Source: Caldifarciminota bacterium
GTDB taxonomy: Bacteria; Hydrothermota; Hydrothermia; S141-80
Direction: 5' to 3'
DNA: 13,199 nucleotides
Assembly (NCBI GenBank): GCA_027053375.1
Contig: JALUJC010000093.1
Coordinates: 1-13,199, forward strand
Positions 1 to 6,773 of this stretch are shown piece by piece. The position numbers and the translations under genes are program-made. The notes under the pieces were generated by a model. The model was not told the DNA's origin. It saw nothing but the letters and a program-made list of their open reading frames with translations, and made no database searches. Numbering within the stretch: the stretch's first letter is position 1; every line of letters starts with the position of its first letter.

Positions 1-70
1 CATCCGCCGGAAGGGGCGGGTCTATGTGATCTGCAAACGCAACCCCAAACACAACCAGAGGCAGGGGTAA
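1..70 (+). CDS. rpmJ: Ribosomal protein bL36, C-terminal fragment (5' end outside window)
   Basis: The first bases read in frame from position 2 to a TAA at 68-70. They give the last 22 residues of a protein ending IRRKGRVYVICKRNPKHNQRQG split as ...VYVIC then KRNPKH then NQRQG, which is the invariant tail of large-subunit protein L36. The visible Cys and His are two of the usual zinc ligands; the first Cys pair lies upstream of the window. The spacing between this Cys and His matches the one-residue-longer E. coli form rather than the Thermus form. The gene ends 3 nt before rpsM, which is the standard bacterial order (rpmJ-rpsM-rpsK-rpsD-rpoA-rplQ). The start is not visible. Confidence 0.93.
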   Translation, partial: IRRKGRVYVICKRNPKHNQRQG

Positions 71-73
71 TCC

Positions 74-454
74 ATGGCACGGATCGCCGGTGTAGACCTT
101 CCCCGCAACAAGCGGATTGATGTGGCACTGACGTATATCTACGGGATTGGCTGGAGCCGTTCCCGTAAGATCATCGAACGCGCCCAGGTGGATCCCTCCA
201 AACGCGTGAAAGATCTTGAGCCTGAAGAAGTGACCCGTCTGCGACAGGAAGTGGAAAAATACAAAGTGGAAGGTGCCTTGCGCGCGGAAGTCCAGCGAAG
301 CATTCAGAGGTTGATTGAGATTGGTTGCTATCGTGGAATCCGACACAAGCTGGGTCTGCCCGTACGCGGTCAGCGGACCCGTCACAACGCCCGGACCCGA
401 AAAGGTCCCCGCGGGAACATGTTTCGCCGTTCCCGCAAAGGCGCTGCGAAGTAA
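74..454 (+). CDS. rpsM: 30S ribosomal protein uS13
   Basis: This is a 126-residue small-subunit head protein that contacts 16S rRNA, the P-site tRNA and the inter-subunit bridge. The N-terminus [15 protein letters not shown] and the helix-two-turn-helix region around [10 protein letters not shown] (residues 24-33) are typical. The basic C-terminal half has the family signature: [19 protein letters not shown] at about residues 84-102, followed by a Lys/Arg tail that reaches the decoding centre. Length is normal for the family (about 115-126). The ATG follows rpmJ by 3 nt, and the purine-rich GAGGCAGGGG just upstream, inside the rpmJ end, serves as ribosome binding site. It is the second gene of the visible ribosomal operon. 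Nothing unusual is seen. Confidence 0.98.
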   Translation: MARIAGVDLPRNKRIDVALTYIYGIGWSRSRKIIERAQVDPSKRVKDLEPEEVTRLRQEVEKYKVEGALRAEVQRSIQRLIEIGCYRGIRHKLGLPVRGQRTRHNARTRKGPRGNMFRRSRKGAAK

Positions 455-472
455 CGAGGGAGGAAGGGATTC

Positions 473-871
473 ATGGCACGTCGTGGGCGGAGTACCGCAC
501 AGCGGAAAAAGAAAGCAAAGGGCGTTGAAGCCAACGGCATCGCGCACATCCATTCCACGTTCAACAACACCATCATTACCATCACCGACACCAAAGGCAA
601 TACGGTGGCCTGGGCGAGCGGTGGAACAGCCGGTTTTAAGGGAACACGGAAAAGCACGCCGTTTGCTGCTTCTCAGGCTGCCCGGCAGGCCGCGCAGGAA
701 GCCCTGAGTCTGGGGATGAAGCGTGTGGAAGTTCGGGTCAAGGGACCTGGACCGGGTAGAGAAGCGGCCATTCGGGCACTTGCCAGCGCGGGTCTTGAGA
801 TTACCGCCATTGTGGACGTCACACCGATCCCTCACAATGGGTGCCGTCCTCCCAAACGGAGGAGAGTCTGA
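473..871 (+). CDS. rpsK: 30S ribosomal protein uS11
   Basis: This is a 132-residue platform protein of the small subunit, neighbouring S6/S18 and the E-site/mRNA exit region. After a basic N-terminus (residues 1-20) comes the conserved [14 protein letters not shown] segment (about 25-38). The core continues through [15 protein letters not shown], and the protein ends in the invariant [13 protein letters not shown] tail. Length is normal. The ATG is 18 nt after the rpsM stop and is preceded by a strong GGGAGGAAGGG ribosome binding site at 458-468. The stop is 3 nt before rpsD, so the genes are co-transcribed and probably translationally linked. Confidence 0.98.
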   Translation: MARRGRSTAQRKKKAKGVEANGIAHIHSTFNNTIITITDTKGNTVAWASGGTAGFKGTRKSTPFAASQAARQAAQEALSLGMKRVEVRVKGPGPGREAAIRALASAGLEITAIVDVTPIPHNGCRPPKRRRV

Positions 872-874
872 GCC

Positions 875-1507
875 ATGGCACGGTACACCGGACCTAAATG
901 TCGTCTCTGTCGGAGAGAAGGGGAAAAACTTTATTTAAAAGGAAACAAGTGCTTTACCAGCAAATGTCCCTTCGAGCGTCGCCGGTATCCTCCCGGGATG
1001 CATGGACCTTCACGTCGACGTCGTCGGGAATCCATTTATGGAATGCAGCTTCGTGAAAAGCAGAAAGTACGGCGCATTTACGGCGTTCTGGAAGGTCCCT
1101 TCCGCCGGTATTTTGAAGAGGCTCGCCGGATGGGTGGAAACGCGGGCGAGAACCTCCTTTCTCTTCTGGAGCGACGTCTGGACAACGTGGTCTATCGTCT
1201 GGGTTTCGCCGTGTCCCGTGCACAGGCGCGTCAGTTCGTCCGGCATGGCCATATCCTGGTGAACGGTCGCCGGGTGGACATTCCGTCCTTTCAGGTACGA
1301 CCCGGGGATGTGATTGAGGTTCATGAGAAGTTCCGGAACAATCCGGTGCTGAAAGAGAACCTGGAGTCGGTGAACGAGCGCGAAGTGGTGGGCTGGCTCT
1401 CTCTGAACAAGGATGCGTTCCGCGGGACGGTGGAGCGGCTTCCCGTGCGTGCGGACATCACGCATCCCATCAATGAACGGCTCATCATTGAGCTGTACTC
1501 CAAATAA
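875..1507 (+). CDS. rpsD: 30S ribosomal protein uS4 (zinc-binding C+ form)
   Basis: This is a 210-residue primary 16S rRNA-binding assembly protein, of the usual length. The N-terminus carries four cysteines, C9, C12, C26 and C31 (Cx2C-x13-Cx4C). This is the zinc-binding arrangement known from Thermus S4 and absent from the C- paralogues. The central and C-terminal parts contain the S4 RNA-binding domain (about residues 97-160, [15 protein letters not shown] onward with HGHILVNGR), and the protein ends LIIELYSK. In enterobacteria S4 is the autorepressor of the alpha operon; its position before rpoA is compatible with that, but I see no defined operator here. The ribosome binding site GGAGGAGAG lies inside the end of rpsK. 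Confidence 0.98.
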   Translation: MARYTGPKCRLCRREGEKLYLKGNKCFTSKCPFERRRYPPGMHGPSRRRRRESIYGMQLREKQKVRRIYGVLEGPFRRYFEEARRMGGNAGENLLSLLERRLDNVVYRLGFAVSRAQARQFVRHGHILVNGRRVDIPSFQVRPGDVIEVHEKFRNNPVLKENLESVNEREVVGWLSLNKDAFRGTVERLPVRADITHPINERLIIELYSK

Positions 1508-1518
1508 GGGTGGTGAGG
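1508..1518 (+). promoter_or_regulatory. Ribosome binding site deciding the rpoA start
   Basis: The stretch GGGTGGTGAGG lies between the rpsD stop (1505-1507) and the ATG at 1522. The GGTGA core (1512-1516) leaves 5 nt to the ATG. A GTG at 1510 and another at 1513 lie in the same frame but sit inside this purine-rich site with no room for their own Shine-Dalgarno sequence, so the ATG at 1522 is preferred. Confidence 0.6.
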
Positions 1519-1521
1519 GAT

Positions 1522-2514
1522 ATGAAGAAAATTCTTCTTCCGGAACGGACACAGCTTCAACAACAATCGGAAACCTTTGGGCGCTTTGTGATTGGTCCGC
1601 TGAACCGGGGATACGGAAATACGCTGGGCAATCCCCTGCGCAGGGTACTTCTGTCCTCCATTCCCGGGTTGAGTGTGGTGGCTGTGCGCATCGAAGGTGT
1701 GCTGCATGAGTTTTCCACCATTCCAGGGGTCCTGGAGGACGTAACCACCATCATTCTGAATCTGAAACGTCTCCGATGGAAGCGGCTCCCCGGCTTTGAC
1801 GGCCAGACGGAGGTTTTTCTCTCGGCCCAGGGGACGAAGACCGTGACCGGCGCTGATCTGGACGTCCCATCCTCGGTGGAACTGGTCAACCCTGACCAGG
1901 TGATTGCCACCCTCACCGAAGCGGATGCGACCCTGCGCATGGAGCTGATTATCCGGGAAGGGATCGGTTATGTGCCTTCTGAGGAATTGACTCAGGAATA
2001 TCCGGATCTCCAGCTTCCGCAGGGGTTTATCCTTATGGATGCCCTCTTTACACCGGTTGTGAAGGTCAATTTTCAGGTGGAAGGTACCCGTGTGGGAACA
2101 CGAACGGACTTTGAGAAACTGATTGTGGATGTGTGGACAGATGGAACGGTTTCTCCCAGGGATGCCTATCTTCAGGCAGCTTCCATCCTTTCGGAAAGCT
2201 TTGCCAGGGTGCAGATCCTCCAGGAAGTTGCAGAGGAACCCTCGCAGATTCCGCCTGTTGGAGCCGCGGCGGGTGTGAGCACGACCCCCCGGGCAGATGT
2301 GCTGGAACAGCCGGTAAGCGTGCTGGAACTCTCCAGCAGGATTCTGAATAGCCTGCGGGATGGAGGCGTGGAGACCCTGAAGCAGCTGGTGGCGAAATCT
2401 CCCAAAGAGGTGCTGGCCATGAAGAACCTCGGGGAGAAGTCTCTGGAAGAAATCCGTTCTGCACTGGCCAAATTCAATCTCCATCTTCGGGAGGACGAAG
2501 ATGCGGCATCTTAA
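1522..2514 (+). CDS. rpoA: DNA-directed RNA polymerase alpha subunit
   Basis: This is the 330-residue alpha subunit, which nucleates RNA polymerase assembly as a dimer and contacts activators and UP elements. The N-terminal domain (about residues 1-235) contains the signature GNTLGNPLRRVLLSS at 32-46, with Pro where most bacteria have Ala, and the LMDALFTPVVKVNF segment at 171-184. A flexible linker (about 236-261) precedes the C-terminal domain (262-322). In that domain ELSSRILNSL keeps the DNA-contacting Arg (R273) and Asn (N276) equivalent to E. coli R265 and N268. The second DNA-contacting loop reads NLGEKSLEEI (302-311). I start at ATG 1522, because the 4-residue longer GTG frame lies inside the ribosome binding site. 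The last 14 nt overlap rplQ. Confidence 0.98.
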   Translation: MKKILLPERTQLQQQSETFGRFVIGPLNRGYGNTLGNPLRRVLLSSIPGLSVVAVRIEGVLHEFSTIPGVLEDVTTIILNLKRLRWKRLPGFDGQTEVFLSAQGTKTVTGADLDVPSSVELVNPDQVIATLTEADATLRMELIIREGIGYVPSEELTQEYPDLQLPQGFILMDALFTPVVKVNFQVEGTRVGTRTDFEKLIVDVWTDGTVSPRDAYLQAASILSESFARVQILQEVAEEPSQIPPVGAAAGVSTTPRADVLEQPVSVLELSSRILNSLRDGGVETLKQLVAKSPKEVLAMKNLGEKSLEEIRSALAKFNLHLREDEDAAS

Positions 2515-2917
2515 GCGGGTGAAGAAGCTGGGCCGGAAACGGCCACACCGGATGTCCATGTTGCGGAATCAGGTTCAGGCGCTGTTGATTCACGGTCGCA
2601 TTCGGACCACTCTTCCCAAAGCCAAGGAGACCCGGCGCTGGGTGGAACGGATGATCACCCTGGCCAAACGGGGGGATGTGCACGCCCGGCGGCTGGCACG
2701 CAGGTTTCTGGTGGACAGAAAAGTCACCAACTATCTCTTTGAGGTCTATCCACGCCTCTTTCAGGATCGCCAGGGAGGGTATACACGCATTTATCGACTG
2801 GGTCCACGGCGCGGGGACGGCGCGGAGATGGCCATCCTGGAACTGGTGGTGTTCCCGGATACTCCCTTCGGCGAGAAACAACCTGCCACAGCTTCCTCTG
2901 AAGAAAAGAAGGCGTAA
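2501..2917 (+). CDS. rplQ: 50S ribosomal protein bL17
   Basis: This is a 138-residue large-subunit protein located near the peptide exit region. The N-terminus MRHLKRVKKLGRKRPHRMSM and the LIHGRIRTTLPKAKETRR segment (about residues 28-45) are diagnostic, as is the core ending in GDGAEMAILELV. The usual bacterial L17 stops near 115-130 residues; this one adds a short Pro/Glu/Lys-rich tail ending EEKKA, probably disordered. The ATG lies inside the end of rpoA, giving a 14-nt out-of-frame overlap. Its ribosome binding site GGGAGGA (2489-2495) is within rpoA codons, so translation is likely coupled. It is the last ribosomal gene of the operon, followed 9 nt later by a terminator hairpin. Confidence 0.97.
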   Translation: MRHLKRVKKLGRKRPHRMSMLRNQVQALLIHGRIRTTLPKAKETRRWVERMITLAKRGDVHARRLARRFLVDRKVTNYLFEVYPRLFQDRQGGYTRIYRLGPRRGDGAEMAILELVVFPDTPFGEKQPATASSEEKKA

Positions 2918-2926
2918 CGCCTGGAG

Positions 2927-2967
2927 GGTGGGAGCGGCGTGTTGTGCGCCGCTCCCACCTTTCTTTT
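2927..2967 (+). terminator. Rho-independent terminator of the ribosomal/rpoA operon
   Basis: A perfect 13-bp GC-rich inverted repeat, GGTGGGAGCGGCG (2927-2939) with CGCCGCTCCCACC (2947-2959), encloses a 7-nt loop. A T-rich run, TTTCTTTT (2960-2967), follows at once. It lies 9 nt after the rplQ stop. This is a textbook intrinsic terminator on the plus strand. On the minus strand the stem is not followed by a T-run, so it should act mainly in one direction. Confidence 0.93.
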
Positions 2968-2969
2968 GA

Positions 2970-3383
2970 ATGACCGGAACGGTTTTTCTTTTTCTCCTTT
3001 CCTTTTCCCTGCTTCTTGTGTTGCAGTATATCCGGGGGAGGCGTCAGAACCTGGAGCTCCTCCGGTGGATTGATCAGGAGGTTCGTGCCTGTTTTGCGCC
3101 GGAGGATGTGACCTATGTGTGGCTGGGTGGGCTGATCGGTGTCACCCTGGAACTGCACGGGTCTCGTGGGCCAGAACGGGTGGTGGTTGTGTTGCTCCCC
3201 AGACAGAGCCTGCTGTGGTATCCCATTTCCCGCTTTCTTACGTTGAAAGGTGATCGTGTTCGGGTGGTGAAGGGGAAAGAGGCCCGGATGTTCGTGGGGA
3301 ACCTCAGGAAAACACGCGAGAAAGAGCGCTTTCGTCGCTGGCTGCGGCAGGGGGATCAGGGGGCAGTACGACGGAGTTCCTGA
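2970..3383 (+). CDS. Uncharacterised small protein with N-terminal membrane anchor
   Basis: I do not recognise this 137-residue protein. Residues 3-20 form a very hydrophobic Phe/Leu/Val helix followed by RGRR, suggesting an N-terminal membrane anchor with the rest in the cytoplasm (positive-inside rule). The middle looks like a compact alpha/beta domain: alternating strands around WLGGLIGVTLEL (about 50-61) and RVVVVLLP (69-76), then QSLLWYPISRFLTLKGDRVRV. The last 35 residues are strongly basic. The ATG comes directly after an in-frame TGA (2967-2969) and the terminator T-tract. It has no Shine-Dalgarno sequence, and no better start is visible. It may be expressed by terminator read-through or from an unseen promoter. 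The last 28 nt overlap the convergent TPR gene. Sensible amino acid composition and a clean anchor argue that it is real. Confidence 0.62.
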   Translation: MTGTVFLFLLSFSLLLVLQYIRGRRQNLELLRWIDQEVRACFAPEDVTYVWLGGLIGVTLELHGSRGPERVVVVLLPRQSLLWYPISRFLTLKGDRVRVVKGKEARMFVGNLRKTREKERFRRWLRQGDQGAVRRSS

Positions 3384-5917
3384 AGGGTCTGCAGCGTTTT
3401 TCGCTCCCGGAGCGCCACGCGACCCAGTTCATCCTTTTCGCCACGCACGCGAAGGATCTCATCCAGCAGCCGCTGTGCATCAGAGAGATTGCCCAGCAGC
3501 GTGTACATTCGTGCGGTTTCCAGCGCCGCGGTGGTTGCCCAGTCCCCTTCCTGACGGTAGCGATTCCACAGCAGCCAGCCCAGCAGAATGCCCCGTTTCC
3601 ATTCCTTTTTCCGGTACCAGGTCTGCATCTCCCAGTACAGGCGTTCAGCTTCTTCCTCCGGGGTGGAGGGCTGTCCCCGGAGCCGTGCATAGACCCCAAG
3701 AGAAGCATCCAGGTCCCCACGGTCCAGGGCAAGATACGCAAGCTGGAAGGCAGCGTCGCTCCAGCGGGGGCTGTCGGGGTAGCGATCCAGCACCTGCTGA
3801 AAGAACCGCATCGCCTGCAGGGTGTCCTCTGTGTTTTTGGCCAGGACGCCCAGACGATAAAGGGTTTCGGCACGCAGGGATCGGGGCACCAGAGGATGGT
3901 GGGTCAGATAGGTCCACTTCCTTTCCGCACCCTTCCATTTCTTTTCACGGTATTCTTTCTGTGCTTCCTGGAAGAGCTTTCGAGGAAAGTCTGGAGAGGA
4001 CAGAAGGAGGTCTTCCCACTGGTCGGGGGGAGGAAAAGGAGGTTCCGTTCGGGCTGTGTCGGTGGCTGGAGGGATGGAATCCTGTGTCTCCTGTTCATCC
4101 TGTACCCGTGAATCGTGGCGAAGACGATCGGGAAACCAGGCTTTCAGGCGTTTTTGCAGGGTGAGGGGCAGACGAACATAGAGTGATTCCGGGAGTGTCC
4201 ATCGTTCGGCCGCGGCGTATGCCGGCCACCCCAGCCAGATCCAGACCATGGGCAGGAGGAGGGTGTCCTGGTTGACTGCAAGGGCATAACGGAGGAACGC
4301 CTCGCGCTCTCCGCGGAAAAGGGCCTGACGGGCAAGAAGGCGATGTAGCTGGCGAATCAGCGGGGGCGGGAGTGCACGAAAGGCATAGGTATCCGCTTTT
4401 GAAGGCAGGGTATCCTGTTCCATCCATAGCCGGAGGATGGCCGTATCCATCGGTGTGTCCTGAAGGCGAAGAAGGTGGATCAGGTCATCGCGGATCTCAG
4501 GATCGTGCTGGGCCTGCGCCAGCACTTCGTCGGGACGTTTCGGGTTTAAAAACCGGAAAGATGAATCCACCTGTCCCGCTTCCAGAAAGGCCCAGAACCT
4601 GGCCCTTCGCCGATCCTCCTTTCTGGAGAGGGTTTTGAGAAGCGTGGGGAGATCCTTCAGGAGGTGGTGGCGCCCCATCCAACGTGCAAGCTGGATGCGA
4701 ACCTCCCTCGGGACACGGCGCAGGGGGATGCTGCGGAACGGCAGGGGATAGCGGTCCAGCAATAACGAAAGACGAAGTGCCGGAACGAAACCGGTGGATC
4801 CAAGGTGCAACGCCCAGGTCAGGAGAGATTCAGGGGATACACCGGGGGGTCGATGCCACAGGGTATCGCGGCGGAACCGCTGCAGATGGAGCTTGAAGAG
4901 AAGCTGGTCCACACGTGAGGACCCGGCCGGAGGGCGCCAGGCCAGGTCGTAGACCCCCATTTCCAGGGCTTTGCTCAGAAGAAGGGTCTCGTTCAGGGTG
5001 GGGAGCCATCGGAGCAGGGAATCCAGAGAACCGGGGGGCGGAAAGAGTGGGAGAAATGTCTGGTCGGGAACAGGGCGGGTTCGCTGTCGGATCCAGCGCT
5101 GAATCATCCAGCGGGGCCATCTCCCTGAGGTTTGCATCCACAGGAGAAGCGAGTCTGCACGTGCACTGTCTGAAAGAAACCCTTGCGCCAGGGAGTCCAG
5201 AAGCGTGAGGGCGCCCGTACAGGAAACCCGGGGGTCCCCCCCGGGAAGACAGCGCTGGTCGGGTTGGGCAAGGGCCCATCGGTGGAGAACGGTGTCCAGG
5301 GAACCTGTGGAGGGATGGCGCCGAACCCACCAGAGGGCCGCCAGCGTATCCCCCTCACACAACCTTGCCCATGCGGTGTCGGCCTGTCGCTTTTCCCAGC
5401 GTGCCAGCATCAGATGATGGGAACATCGTGTGGAGTTCTGGAGACGCCGGGCAACCCAGCGGCCCCAGCGTTCCCGATGGGCAGGGTCCAGGGATCGTCC
5501 CCATGTGCCCCACCACAGCACCAGCGTGTCAGGAACAGTGTTTCTCCAGGACCACAGGCTTTCTGGAGAAACCAGGGGAAGCCATTCCGGGTGGCGCCTC
5601 AGGATTTCCCATCGCGTTTGTTCCGGGGACAGATGAAGATGGAGGTCCAGCGCCCCCTGGAGCACGGAAGGCACCGGCAGGGGGTGGTTCAGGACACGAA
5701 GCAAAAATCCGCGGGCGGTAAAGGTGTCCCCCGTGGCGAGTGCGGCTCGTGCAGCTCCATAAAGCGCTTCCACCCCACTTCGCTGGACCGGGTTTCGCGT
5801 GTAAGCTTCCAGATAGAGTTCCCACGCCCGTGCATATGCACCCTTTTTCTCCATCTCGCGGGCCTGCTGGAGCAGCGGATGGGTGGAAATGAGAAGGAGG
5901 GGGAGAAGAAACCTCAC
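3356..5917 (-). CDS. Large TPR-type protein with hydrophobic N-terminus, function unknown
   Basis: This is an 853-residue protein with an N-terminal hydrophobic stretch (MRFLLPLLLIS, residues 1-11), probably a short signal peptide or anchor without a clear cleavage motif. Residues 17-80 look like a first helical repeat pair (AREMEKKGAYARAWELYLEA). A long, Trp/Leu/Arg-rich, probably all-helical region follows to about 600. A Pro/Thr/Asp-rich linker (about 605-638) then leads to a C-terminal block of clear TPR-like repeats (645-835), including LFQEAQKEYREKKWKGAE and a second repeat, LQAMRFFQQVLDRYPDSP, resembling the periplasmic BamD/YbgF class. The phrase Asp-Thr-(Leu/Ala/Val) recurs at least nine times. 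I see no catalytic domain, so a scaffold role in the envelope is the reasonable guess. The start is GTG, overlapping the thioesterase stop in GTGA and preceded by GGAAGAGGA. Confidence 0.85.
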   Translation of the reverse strand: MRFLLPLLLISTHPLLQQAREMEKKGAYARAWELYLEAYTRNPVQRSGVEALYGAARAALATGDTFTARGFLLRVLNHPLPVPSVLQGALDLHLHLSPEQTRWEILRRHPEWLPLVSPESLWSWRNTVPDTLVLWWGTWGRSLDPAHRERWGRWVARRLQNSTRCSHHLMLARWEKRQADTAWARLCEGDTLAALWWVRRHPSTGSLDTVLHRWALAQPDQRCLPGGDPRVSCTGALTLLDSLAQGFLSDSARADSLLLWMQTSGRWPRWMIQRWIRQRTRPVPDQTFLPLFPPPGSLDSLLRWLPTLNETLLLSKALEMGVYDLAWRPPAGSSRVDQLLFKLHLQRFRRDTLWHRPPGVSPESLLTWALHLGSTGFVPALRLSLLLDRYPLPFRSIPLRRVPREVRIQLARWMGRHHLLKDLPTLLKTLSRKEDRRRARFWAFLEAGQVDSSFRFLNPKRPDEVLAQAQHDPEIRDDLIHLLRLQDTPMDTAILRLWMEQDTLPSKADTYAFRALPPPLIRQLHRLLARQALFRGEREAFLRYALAVNQDTLLLPMVWIWLGWPAYAAAERWTLPESLYVRLPLTLQKRLKAWFPDRLRHDSRVQDEQETQDSIPPATDTARTEPPFPPPDQWEDLLLSSPDFPRKLFQEAQKEYREKKWKGAERKWTYLTHHPLVPRSLRAETLYRLGVLAKNTEDTLQAMRFFQQVLDRYPDSPRWSDAAFQLAYLALDRGDLDASLGVYARLRGQPSTPEEEAERLYWEMQTWYRKKEWKRGILLGWLLWNRYRQEGDWATTAALETARMYTLLGNLSDAQRLLDEILRVRGEKDELGRVALRERKTLQTLQELRRTAP

Positions 5918-6330
5918 GGAGAGGTGTCCTCTTCCAGGTAAGGGGTCAGCTGGTCAAGCATTTCCCGGGGAAGTGGATGGGGTTGCCCTTCCGGGGTAAC
6001 ATGGACCATCACCGTTCGGGCACGTCCCACGGGGGTTCCGTCGAGATGCAGCAACCGGTAGGAAAAATCAAAGCTGGTCCGACCCAGCCGGGAGACCCAG
6101 AGTTCCACCCAGAGTTTGTCCCCCAGACGAAGCGGTTTCAGATAATCCATTTCCACGCGAGCGACCACCATGGGCAAGTCCTCGATCTGGCGGGGGACCC
6201 GCTGGGTCAGGTGAATCCAGAAACGCACACGCGCCTCTTCCAGGTAGGTGAGGTATACGGCATTGTTCACCATACCGGCCCAGTCAATATCCCGGAAACG
6301 TACCGAGAGTGCGGTCCGAAACCGTGCCAT
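5914..6330 (-). CDS. YbgC/FadM-type hotdog acyl-CoA thioesterase
   Basis: This is a 138-residue single hotdog-fold protein of the 4HBT superfamily, predicted to hydrolyse acyl-CoA thioesters in the cytoplasm. Family members act as tetramers on short- to long-chain acyl-CoAs; the substrate here cannot be told. The active-site helix region RDIDWAGMVNNAVYLTYLEE (residues 13-32) has the expected catalytic-type Asp (D16), Gly19, the VNNAVY turn and the Glu (E31) of the YxxYxExAR pattern. Most FadM-like proteins have His before VNN; here it is Met20. The core strand and helix parts follow through YLKPLRLGDKLWVEL. I start at ATG 6330, 2 nt after the LytR_C stop. A frame extending to 6450 lacks homology over its first 40 residues and overlaps the previous gene. 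The Shine-Dalgarno sequence is weak, so reinitiation is likely. Confidence 0.88.
   Translation of the reverse strand: MARFRTALSVRFRDIDWAGMVNNAVYLTYLEEARVRFWIHLTQRVPRQIEDLPMVVARVEMDYLKPLRLGDKLWVELWVSRLGRTSFDFSYRLLHLDGTPVGRARTVMVHVTPEGQPHPLPREMLDQLTPYLEEDTSP
5927..5935 (-). promoter_or_regulatory. Ribosome binding site supporting the GTG start of the TPR gene
   Basis: On the minus strand GGAAGAGGA lies 9 nt before the GTG at 5917-5915. It sits inside the last codons of the thioesterase gene, whose TGA overlaps the GTG. It supports the GTG over the next internal Met, which would remove the hydrophobic N-terminus. Confidence 0.6.
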
Positions 6331-6332
6331 GG

Positions 6333-6773
6333 TCAATACAGAATCTTGACGGTATCCACGCCCGGAAAACAGCGTTCGTAATCCGAACCCAGTACGATCC
6401 CCACGTCCACCACCGCATACGGGTCGTAGTGCTGGATCACCTTTCCGCATCCCAGCCAGTCGCGCAGTGCCTGCGCATGCCGCGCTTTCCGATCATGGTA
6501 GTCCACGATCAGCGTTTTGTCGTGGTCCGCTTTGAAACGGGAAGATCCCGGGAAATTTCCGTAATACAGGACATCCAGCCCCTTCCGGCGGAGAAAAAGC
6601 GAGACTTTTCGCGCAAGGTACTGAACACGGGTTGCGTTGTATACCTCCACCCGCTGGGGGAGCCAGGGGGAGGGACGCGCCCGGACACGCTGCACCACCA
6701 GCGCGATCCCTGCCCCGAGGATCAGGGGGAGTGTCAGGAACAGCAAGCGTTTAATCCCTGTCTTTACGGACAC
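6333..6773 (-). CDS. Membrane-anchored LytR C-terminal (LytR_C) domain protein
   Basis: This is a 146-residue protein with a short basic N-terminus, one transmembrane helix (about residues 9-27) and an extracytoplasmic LytR_C domain (about 41-131). The domain is recognised from the VEVYNAT strand and the helix LARKVSLFLRRKGLDVLYYGN. It continues through a strand, LIVDYHD, the DWLGCGKVIQHYDPYAVVD segment and the final VGIVLGSDYE. In Gram-positives this domain follows the LytR-CpsA-Psr ligase domain of cell-wall glycopolymer transferases; here the ligase domain is missing, as in many stand-alone versions of unknown role. The start appears to be GTG at 6773, 23 nt inside the preceding gene, without a good Shine-Dalgarno sequence. 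A TTG shortly downstream is an alternative, though it would lose the basic residues before the helix. Confidence 0.82.
   Translation of the reverse strand: MSVKTGIKRLLFLTLPLILGAGIALVVQRVRARPSPWLPQRVEVYNATRVQYLARKVSLFLRRKGLDVLYYGNFPGSSRFKADHDKTLIVDYHDRKARHAQALRDWLGCGKVIQHYDPYAVVDVGIVLGSDYERCFPGVDTVKILY

Noticed and set aside
455..1521. S4 autoregulatory RNA structure or internal promoter in the ribosomal operon
   Set aside because: Gaps between genes here are 3-18 nt and hold only ribosome binding sites. I could not identify a pseudoknot or -35/-10 pair by reading.
1321..2559. A 412-codon open frame on the minus strand opposite the rpsD end, rpoA and the rplQ start
   Set aside because: It crosses three conserved plus-strand genes. 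Composition (His, Gly, Arg rich) is typical of an antisense shadow.
2911..2921. Short palindrome GGCGTAACGCC at the rplQ stop, followed on the minus strand by a T-rich run, as a minus-strand terminator
   Set aside because: The stem is only 4 bp with a 3-nt loop and lies about 430 nt beyond the end of the TPR gene. It is too weak to list as a terminator, though it could help block antisense read-through into rplQ.
6331..6450. N-terminal extension of the thioesterase by 40 residues
   Set aside because: It overlaps the LytR_C gene in another frame, is Gly/Arg rich, and family proteins begin just before the first strand (MARFRTALSV).
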